Position numbers and translations under genes: made by a program. Below, piece by piece: positions 58,029 through 64,000 of a stretch of DNA of 64,000 nt; position 1 is the first letter of the stretch; each line of letters begins with the position of its first letter. Under the pieces are notes generated by a model. The model was not told the DNA's origin. It saw nothing but the letters and a program-made list of their open reading frames with translations, and did not search any database. The stretch covers positions 248,001-312,000 of the forward strand of contig NZ_JAUSVX010000010.1 of NCBI RefSeq assembly GCF_030814995.1, in the 5' to 3' direction. The DNA comes from Labrys wisconsinensis. GTDB taxonomy: Bacteria > Pseudomonadota > Alphaproteobacteria > Rhizobiales > Labraceae.

Positions 58029-59192
58029 ATGACCCGGGCGCTCGCCATCATCCTGACCATCGTGACGCTGGATGCGGCGGGCATCGGCCTCACCATGCCG
58101 ATCATGCCGCGCCTGCTGCGCGAGGTCGGCCACAGCGGCGATCTCGGCTGGCGCTACGGCGCCTTTCTCGGGCTCTATGCGCTGATGCAGTTCCTGTGCG
58201 CGCCGCTGCTCGGTGCCCTGTCGGACCGGGCCGGCCGCCGGCCCGTGCTGCTGCTGTCGCTCGCCGGCGCCGCGCTCGACTATCTCGTGCTGGCGGCCTC
58301 GCCCTGGCTCTGGCTGCTGTTCGTCGGCCGCGCGGTCGCCGGGATCACCGGCGCGAGCATGGCGGTGGCCTCCGCCTGCATCGCCGACGTCACGCCCGAG
58401 GCGCAGCGCGCCCGCCGGTTCGGCCAGCTCAGCGCCTGCTTCGGCCTGGGCTTCATCGCCGGGCCCGCGCTCGGCGGCCTGCTCGGCGCGATCTCGGTGC
58501 GTGCGCCCTTCGTCGCGGCGGCCGCGCTCAACGGCGTCACCCTGGTCGGCGCCCTCATGGCCCTGCCGGAGACCGCGAAAGCCGGCGCGGCGCCAGCCGT
58601 CCTTCTCAACCCGCTGGCGCCGCTGCGCTGGGCGCTGAGCTTTCCGGCGCTCTCGGCGCTGATCGGCGCCTATCTCGTGCTCGCCCTGGTCGGCGAGGTC
58701 GGCGGCACGATCTGGGTGCTCTACGGCGAAGACAAGTTCGGCTGGGATCCCTTCACCATCGGCGTCTCCCTCGCCGGCTTCGGCCTGTTCCACGCCCTCG
58801 CCCAGGCCTTCGTCGCCGGTCCGATCGCCGAGCGCTGGGGCGAGCGGCGCGCCCTCGCGGTCGGCATCGCCGCCGACAGCGCCGCCTATGGCCTGATCGC
58901 CGTGGCGGCGCAGGGCTGGATGGCCTTCCTGCTGCTGCCGTTGTTCTGCCTCGGCGGCATCGGCGCGCCGGCGCTGCAATCGCTGCTGGCGGCCGAGGTG
59001 GACGGCGAGCAGCAGGGACGCCTGCAGGGCGTGCTGGCGAGCGTGACGAGCCTCGCCTCGATCCTCGGCCCGCTGCTGATCAGCAGCCTGTACTTCGCGT
59101 CCCGCGCGAGCTTCCCCGGCCTGGTGTGGCTCGGCGGGGCGGCGCTGTATCTCGTCTGCCTGCCGCTGCTGTTCGGCCGGCCGTCCCGCTGA
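58029..59192 (+). CDS. MFS drug exporter, TetA-like
   Basis: A 387-residue transporter with 12 helices. Motif A is LLGALSDRAGRRPVLLLS and the TetA-like start is LTIVTLDAAGIGLTMPIMPR; motif C is seen in GFIAGPALGGLLG. It exports tetracycline-like drugs by proton antiport. ATG 58029 with GAGG 7 bases upstream is preferred over GTG 58008, which lies inside an operator. A TetR-type gene is divergent. Confidence 0.9.
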   Translation: MTRALAIILTIVTLDAAGIGLTMPIMPRLLREVGHSGDLGWRYGAFLGLYALMQFLCAPLLGALSDRAGRRPVLLLSLAGAALDYLVLAASPWLWLLFVGRAVAGITGASMAVASACIADVTPEAQRARRFGQLSACFGLGFIAGPALGGLLGAISVRAPFVAAAALNGVTLVGALMALPETAKAGAAPAVLLNPLAPLRWALSFPALSALIGAYLVLALVGEVGGTIWVLYGEDKFGWDPFTIGVSLAGFGLFHALAQAFVAGPIAERWGERRALAVGIAADSAAYGLIAVAAQGWMAFLLLPLFCLGGIGAPALQSLLAAEVDGEQQGRLQGVLASVTSLASILGPLLISSLYFASRASFPGLVWLGGAALYLVCLPLLFGRPSR

Positions 59193-59203
59193 CGGTCGGA
59201 GCG

Positions 59204-59689
59204 TCACGCCCGATCGTAGGCGCGCCTGAGCCCGGCAATGTCGATCTTCTTCATCTGGAGCATAGCCTGCATCACCCGCTGCGCCCGCTCGGCATCGCCG
59301 TCGCTCAGCATCTCGACCAGGGCGACGGGCACGATCTGCCAGGACACGCCGAACCGGTCCTTCAGCCAGCCGCAGGGCCCTTCCCCGCCGCCGTCGGCGG
59401 TGAGCCGGCTCCAGAAGTGGTCGACCTCCTCCTGCGTCTCGCAGTTGACGGTCAGCGACATCGCCTCGGTGAACTTGAACATCGGCCCGCCGTTGAGGGC
59501 GATGAACTCCTGGCCGGCCAGCTGGAACAATCCGGTCATCACCGATCCCTCCGGCCCCGGACCGGCCTTGCCGTAGCGGGTGAGCTTCAGCACCTTCGAA
59601 TCCGCGAAGATCGCGGTGTAGAAGGCGATCGCCTCCTCGGCATTGCCGTCGAACCACAGGCAATTGGTGATCTTCTGCTTGACCGGCAT
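59204..59689 (-). CDS. PhnB-like VOC protein
   Basis: A 161-residue glyoxalase/PhnB-fold protein: KITNCLWFDGNAEEAIAFYT, LNGGPMFKFTEAMSLTVNCE, GWLKDRFGVSWQIVPVALVE. This group is often annotated as 3-demethylubiquinone methyltransferase-like but lacks a methyltransferase fold. GAGGAGG 6 bases before ATG 59689 sets the start; the frame runs on into the CRISPR array and is not coding there. Confidence 0.85.
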   Translation of the reverse strand: MPVKQKITNCLWFDGNAEEAIAFYTAIFADSKVLKLTRYGKAGPGPEGSVMTGLFQLAGQEFIALNGGPMFKFTEAMSLTVNCETQEEVDHFWSRLTADGGGEGPCGWLKDRFGVSWQIVPVALVEMLSDGDAERAQRVMQAMLQMKKIDIAGLRRAYDRA

Positions 59690-59822
59690 GGGCATCCTCC
59701 TCGGGTTGCGGGTCGTGGACCTGGCCGGAGGACGAAGGGGATGCGCGGGATCCGACAGGGCGTCGTATTTTTTTGAATCGTGCTGCGCCGCGGGACGTCC
59801 GGCCGGCTGGGAAGTCTTCGCG

Positions 59823-60521
59823 GTTTCAATCCACGCTTCCGTGCAGAGGCGACCCAGAACCAGGCCAACATCCTGAACCAGCAGCACCAGTTTCAATCCA
59901 CGCCTCCGTGCGGAGGCGACCTTGATGTTGTCGCCTGGGTCGCCCACCAGCGTCTTGTTTCAATCCACGCCTCCGTGCGGAGGCGACCCGATGGCGGGAT
60001 AGTCGGTCTTGATGTTGACGATGTTTCAATCCACGCCTCCGTGCGGAGGCGACCCCGAGCACCAGGCGCCACTGCGTCTCGACGGCCAGGTTTCAATCCA
60101 CGCCTCCGTGCGGAGGCGACCCGACGCGACCGCCGCCAACAGTGGCGTCTACGTGTTTCAATCCACGCCTCCGTGCGGAGGCGACCCCGCGTTACCTTCC
60201 AGGGCCTCGCCAAGCCGTCGCTGTTTCAATCCACGCCTCCGTGCGGAGGCGACCGCCGTGAACTCGACCGTGTCGACCTGGTACAGCGAGTTTCAATCCA
60301 CGCCTCCGTGCGGAGGCGACCAGTCGGGTAGCGATTTCTCAAAAACCGGGTACAGCGTTTCAATCCACGCCTCCGTGCGGAGGCGACCGGTCCCCGGCCC
60401 ACTATTGGGCCACGTCCTATCTGTTTCAATCCACGCCTCCGTGCGGAGGCGACCGGCCCGGGCACTGATCGCGGGGAGGGTGTCGTGAAGTTTCAATCCA
60501 CGCCTCCGTGCGGAGGCGACC
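59823..60521 (-). CRISPR. CRISPR array, type I-C-like repeats, 11 repeats and 10 spacers
   Basis: Repeats are 32 nt, starting GTTTCAATCCACG and ending GGAGGCGACC on the plus strand; starts are at 59823, 59890, 59957, 60024, 60090, 60155, 60223, 60290, 60357, 60423 and 60490. Spacers are 33-36 nt and all different. Read on the minus strand the repeat ends in ATTGAAAC, as type I-C repeats do, so transcription is probably rightward-to-leftward. The repeat at 59823 has two changes, typical of the leader-distal end. No cas gene is in the window. Confidence 0.97.
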
Positions 60522-60850
60522 CGCATCACAACTAACCCGTTCCGCCTGGGACGAAAATGCCACCTCCAGCGCGAACCGACCGTTCGACGGGCCTCGTCAG
60601 GGACCAGATGCCAGGTCGATCGAGATAAAGGCGAGCATCATCAGGAATGTAGAGCAATCGCGAACCTCCGGGGAAATCCAGGCCCGCTATCGGTTCGCAC
60701 TCCGACGCGACCGCTTGCGCGGCTGCACGATCGATTGCTGTCGGATTGCCGAAGCGCGGGCCGCAGATCCTTGTGCACGGTGCCGTCCGCATCATCGCTC
60801 CGCCTTGCCGACTGCGCCCGCCGTGCCCGGCGGGCCGCCTCCCCGTCACG
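60522..60850. other. Region between the CRISPR array and the IclR gene
   Basis: This 329-bp stretch should contain the CRISPR leader next to the repeat at 60490. It is not notably AT-rich. No cas gene or other convincing gene is seen; open frames here lack family resemblance. Confidence 0.5.
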
Positions 60851-61684
60851 TCACCGCATGCCCCGTCCCCCGCCGCCGAACTCGCGGGTGACGGCCTCGC
60901 CCGCGGCCACGACCATCCCGGCGAGGCGCGCCAGGCGCTGGTCGGTCAGGCGGGTGATCGGGCCGGCGATCGACATCGCCGCCTGGGCAGCGCCGTGCTC
61001 GTCGAGGATCGGCACGGCGATGCAGCGCAGCCCGGGCGCCACCTCCTCGTCGTCGAGGGCGAAGCCGCGCGCACGCACCGCCTCGATCTCGGCACGAAGC
61101 TTGCTTGGATCGACGGCAGACGCCTCCTCGGGATCCCTGCGGCCATGCGCCGAGAGAATGTCCTCCACCTCGCCCCGGCCCATCCGGGCCAGCATCGCCT
61201 TGCCGGCGGCCGAGCGCTGCAGCGGCACGGTGCCGCCCGGCCGGGAGATGGCGCGGATCACCTGCCGGCTCTGCACCTGGGCGATGCAGATCGCCTGGCC
61301 GTCGTTCGGCACGTAGAGGTTCACGGTCTCGCCGGTCTTGTCCATCAGCTGGCGCATGAACGGCATGGCGAAGGGCACGACCTCGCGCGAGCGGGCGAAG
61401 GCGTTGCCGACCACGAAGGCCTGCACGCCGACCCGCCAGGTCATCGCCCCCGGCTCGAAGCGCACGAAGCGCTTGCGCTGCAGCGTGGTCAGCAGGCGGT
61501 GTGCACTCGAAGGCGGCAGGCCGACCGCCCTGGCCAGCGCAGTCAGCGACAGCCCGTCCTCGCTCTCGGCCAGCGTGTCGAGGATGGAGAGCGCCCGGAT
61601 CAGCGACTGCACGCCGCCCGCCGTCTCCGATGGGGCCTCTGATCGCCCCTCCCGCGCCACCGCCCCGGCCTCCTGTGTCCGCAT
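60851..61684 (-). CDS. IclR family transcriptional regulator
   Basis: The 277-residue regulator has an IclR winged helix (SLIRALSILDTLAESEDGLS, LTALARAVGLPPSSAHRLLT) and effector domain (SRPGGTVPLQRSAAGKAMLA, LRCIAVPILDEHGAAQAAMS). It is divergent from the ring-opening amidohydrolase gene and likely controls it. ATG 61684 with GGGAG 8 bases upstream is preferred; earlier ATGs at 61717 and 61729 lack a ribosome site. Confidence 0.88.
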   Translation of the reverse strand: MRTQEAGAVAREGRSEAPSETAGGVQSLIRALSILDTLAESEDGLSLTALARAVGLPPSSAHRLLTTLQRKRFVRFEPGAMTWRVGVQAFVVGNAFARSREVVPFAMPFMRQLMDKTGETVNLYVPNDGQAICIAQVQSRQVIRAISRPGGTVPLQRSAAGKAMLARMGRGEVEDILSAHGRRDPEEASAVDPSKLRAEIEAVRARGFALDDEEVAPGLRCIAVPILDEHGAAQAAMSIAGPITRLTDQRLARLAGMVVAAGEAVTREFGGGGRGMR

Positions 61685-61781
61685 CGCCGACGCTCCCGGG
61701 TCACGATTATTCCGCATCGTGAAAATCATTCCATTTTTGTTGCGCCGCGTCCACTGCCCCCTAGACTGCCGGAAATCGCTA

Positions 61782-61850
61782 GAGCAAAGCGCGTTTGGGC
61801 GGAAACGCTGCTTTGCTCTAACTCTTTGTTTCGACGCGTCTTTGCGATGC
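61782..61850. repeat. Second copy of the 37-nt palindromic repeat with flank
   Basis: 61782-61818 matches 34078-34114: the outer arms GAGCAAAGCGCGTTTGG and CTTTGCTC are the same, with changes in the middle. The following 30 nt resemble the reverse complement of the aaaacaaagagatagag part of the first copy. It lies between the divergent IclR and amidohydrolase genes. Confidence 0.65.
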
Positions 61851-61893
61851 TTGGCGTTGCCGCCAAATCGCAAAACGCTCTGGGAGGTCTGCG

Positions 61894-62997
61894 ATGCGGG
61901 TCGGCGTCCACAAGGTGTTGATGAACAGTCCGGCCGACGTCGCCGGGCTGGAGCGGCTGATCGAGGCCGGCGAGGTCGCCCCCGCCGAGATCGTCGCCGT
62001 CATCGGCAAGACCGAGGGCAATGGCGGCGCCAACGACTTCACCCGCGCCCTGGCGACGCTCAGCTTCGCGCTCGCCCTGGCGAGGCACCTCGGCATCACG
62101 CCAGACGCCGTGGCAAAGCGCATCGCCTTCGTCTGGTCGGGCGGCACCGAGGGCGTGCTCAGCCCGCATGCGACGGTGTTCACCCGCAGCGCCGCGCCGG
62201 CGGCCGCCAGCAAGCGCCTGGCGATCGGCATCGCCGCGACGCGCGACCTCGCGCCGGAGGAGGTCGGCACCATGGTCGAGGTGCGGCTCGTCGCCGAGGC
62301 GGTGCGCCGGGCCCAGGCCGAGGCCGGCATCGCCGATGCCGCCGACGTGCACTATGTCCAGGTCAAGGGGCCGCTGCTGACGCCGGCCGCGGTCGCCGAC
62401 GCCGACAGCCGCGGCGCCCGCCTGGTGACCCGCGACCCCAACGGCTCCAAGCCCTATGCCCGCGGCGCCACCGCGCTCGGCGTGGCGCTCGCCCTCGGCG
62501 AGGTGGCGGAGGCCGCGCTCGGCGACGAGGCCATCGCCCGGCGCATGGACCTCTATTCCAGCGTGGCCAACACCTCGGCCGGCGGCGAGCTCAGCAAGTG
62601 CGAGGTGCTGCTGTTCGGCAATGCCGAGGGCGCCGGCGGGGACCTCCGCATCGGCCATGCCGTGCTGCGCGACGTGGTCGACGCCGAGGGCGTGCGCGCC
62701 GCCGCGGCCTCCGCCGCCGGCGAGCCCGGCGAGCTTCGCGAGCCCGGCGCGGCGATCGATCCTGCCGGCATCGCCGCGATCTTCGCCAAGGCCGAGGCGC
62801 CGCCGGACGGCCGGCTGCGCGGGCGGCGCACCACCATGCTGTCGGACGCCGACATCCACTACGAGCGCCATGCGCGGGCCGCGCTCGGCGCGGTGATCGC
62901 CTCGGTGACCGGCGACGGAGCGATCTTCGTCTCCGGCGGCACCGAGCATCAATGCAAGCCGGGGGAGGCGCCGATCGCGGCGATCGTCCGGGTCTGA
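61894..62997 (+). CDS. Ring-opening amidohydrolase (cyanuric acid hydrolase/barbiturase family)
   Basis: This 367-residue enzyme opens cyanuric acid or barbituric acid rings. It shows three-fold internal symmetry with a Ser-Lys pair in each repeat: Lys39 (VIGKTEGNGGANDFTR) with Ser82 (VWSGGTEGVLSPH), Lys158 (VQVKGPLL) with Ser222/223 (YSSVANTSAGGEL), and Lys299 with Ser347 (FVSGGTEHQCKPGEAPI). The positions match the AtzD dyads closely. It precedes a BMP-family binding protein. Which ring it opens cannot be decided here. Confidence 0.9.
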   Translation: MRVGVHKVLMNSPADVAGLERLIEAGEVAPAEIVAVIGKTEGNGGANDFTRALATLSFALALARHLGITPDAVAKRIAFVWSGGTEGVLSPHATVFTRSAAPAAASKRLAIGIAATRDLAPEEVGTMVEVRLVAEAVRRAQAEAGIADAADVHYVQVKGPLLTPAAVADADSRGARLVTRDPNGSKPYARGATALGVALALGEVAEAALGDEAIARRMDLYSSVANTSAGGELSKCEVLLFGNAEGAGGDLRIGHAVLRDVVDAEGVRAAAASAAGEPGELREPGAAIDPAGIAAIFAKAEAPPDGRLRGRRTTMLSDADIHYERHARAALGAVIASVTGDGAIFVSGGTEHQCKPGEAPIAAIVRV

Positions 62998-63086
62998 CAG
63001 CCCGGCCGGCACGACCTCGCAGCAAGGATCAGACGTCCGCCAAGGGCACGGCGCCCGCGGGGACCGCGTGGAGAAAAGGCAGTCCC

Positions 63087-64000
63087 ATGACCAAGTTCCC
63101 GATACGCCGCCTGGCCGGCCCGGCCGCAATCGCCGTGCTTCTCGCCGGCGGTCTCACGGCCCCCGCCCTGGCGCAGGACAAGGCCGCCATCCTGCTGCCG
63201 GGCAGCGCCAACGACCAGAGCTGGAACGCGCTCGGCTATGCCATCCTCAAGAGCCTGGAGCCGCACGGCTTCAAGACCGCCTATTCGGAGAACGACGCCG
63301 ACGAGGGCGAGGCCCTGCGCGACTACGCCGCCCAGGGCTACGGCATCGTCATGGGCCATTCCGGCCGCTTCGTCTCGGCCATGGAGCAGGTGGCGCCGGA
63401 CTTTCCCAAGACCCAGTTCATCGCGGTGAGCGGCAACGAGGGCAAGGCGCCCAACGTCATGTCGATCGACTGGAACAACGCCCAGTTCGGCTGCCAGCTC
63501 GGCGCCCTCGCCGCGGCGATGAGCAAGACCCACAAGGTCGCCGGCGTCTACGGCCTGCAGGGCGTGCCCAACATCACGGCGCAGGCCGGCGGCTTCCGCA
63601 TCTGCGCCGCCAAGGCCGGCGCCGCGGTGACCATCCTCTACATCAAGGACATGGAGGATGCGGCCGAGGCCAAGGAGGCGGCGCTCTCGCTGATCGGCCA
63701 GGGCGCCGACGTCATCACCGGCAAGCTCAACGCCGCCGAGACCGGCCTGGTCCAGGCGGCCAAGGAGAAGCACGTCTACGTCACCGGCCGCGGCTTCGAC
63801 CAGACGAAGATCGCGCCCGACCTGGTGCTCACCAACATCGTCGAGGACTGGCCGGGCATGTTCGGCAGCACCGCCGACCAGGTGAAGGCCGGCAAGCTGT
63901 TCGGCAGCTTCGTGCAGTACGGCTACGACACCGCCCCGGTCACCGGCGCCGCCCTGCAATATGCCGAGGGCAAGCCGTTCAACCCGGTCGTGCCGGCAGC
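63087..64000 (+). CDS. BMP-family ABC substrate-binding protein (3' end outside window)
   Basis: At least 304 residues are visible. A signal peptide (IRRLAGPAAIAVLLAGGLTA, cleavage after ALA near residue 29) leads to a PnrA/BMP domain: AAILLPGSANDQSWNALGYA, GYGIVMGHSGRFVSAMEQVA, SIDWNNAQFGCQLGALAAAM. The family binds nucleosides and related purines/pyrimidines. It lies 89 bp after the amidohydrolase, so import of the ring compound or a precursor is likely. The frame is still open at the window end. Confidence 0.9.
   Translation, partial: MTKFPIRRLAGPAAIAVLLAGGLTAPALAQDKAAILLPGSANDQSWNALGYAILKSLEPHGFKTAYSENDADEGEALRDYAAQGYGIVMGHSGRFVSAMEQVAPDFPKTQFIAVSGNEGKAPNVMSIDWNNAQFGCQLGALAAAMSKTHKVAGVYGLQGVPNITAQAGGFRICAAKAGAAVTILYIKDMEDAAEAKEAALSLIGQGADVITGKLNAAETGLVQAAKEKHVYVTGRGFDQTKIAPDLVLTNIVEDWPGMFGSTADQVKAGKLFGSFVQYGYDTAPVTGAALQYAEGKPFNPVVPA

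Noticed and set aside
59690-59947. N-terminal extension of the PhnB-like protein into the CRISPR array
   Set aside because: The frame translates repeats; a strong ribosome site fixes the start at 59689.
60532-60849. A possible Cas2 or other cas remnant beside the CRISPR array
   Set aside because: The 105-residue frame has none of the Cas2 fold residues and no resemblance to other Cas proteins.

Overview
The window is GC-rich DNA packed with genes on both strands. The tkt-gap-pgk-thiE block beside DUF4164-zapA, the abundance of ABC importers, and the EpsC-type serine acetyltransferase point to an alphaproteobacterium of the Hyphomicrobiales (Rhizobiales). The genus cannot be resolved by eye. 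I see no rRNA, tRNA or insertion sequence.

Layout. 1-5.9 kb: the end of an AraC regulator, then a TonB-dependent receptor with its own ExbB-ExbD-TonB energiser. 5.9-9.8 kb (minus): a four-gene OsmF/YehYXW-type importer. 10.3-15.0 kb: a Family 2A encapsulin shell gene, a cysteine desulfurase with a long proline-rich N-terminus (the expected cargo), a coupled MTA/SAH nucleosidase and a convergent serine O-acetyltransferase. 15.2-19.0 kb: a VapBC-like toxin-antitoxin pair and a response regulator/kinase/binding-protein operon. 19.2-25.6 kb: a TerC-family protein and a sulfonate-type importer with an O-acetylhomoserine sulfhydrylase and a 2OG-Fe(II) oxygenase. 25.7-33.8 kb: a polyamine-type importer with a DDAH-like hydrolase, a non-canonical M24 hydrolase and a GntR regulator, plus a divergent class II aldolase. 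34-39 kb: a looser segment with repeats, remnants and small hypotheticals. 39-50 kb: a 2-hydroxyacid dehydrogenase, a dialkylglycine decarboxylase, an RND efflux pair and a two-component system. 50-57 kb: thiE, pgk, gap, tkt, DUF4164 and zapA. 57-59.7 kb: a TetR/TetA-like pair with tandem tet-type operators. 59.8-60.5 kb: a type I-C-like CRISPR array with no cas genes in view. 60.8-64 kb: an IclR regulator, a cyanuric acid hydrolase/barbiturase-family enzyme and a BMP-family binding protein cut by the window end.

Main result. Three loci share a 23-bp dyad (half-sites AAGTCnAT and ATnGACTT, 7 nt apart): 9970-9992 between the OsmF importer and the encapsulin operon, 15003-15025 just before the serine acetyltransferase, and 25654-25676 before the oxygenase/metY/sulfonate-importer operon. 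I infer one sulfur-responsive regulon joining organosulfur import, sulfhydrylation, serine activation and an encapsulated cysteine desulfurase. Family 2A encapsulins loaded with cysteine desulfurase are established. What looks new is the shared operator, the nucleosidase in the shell operon, and the importers tied to it.
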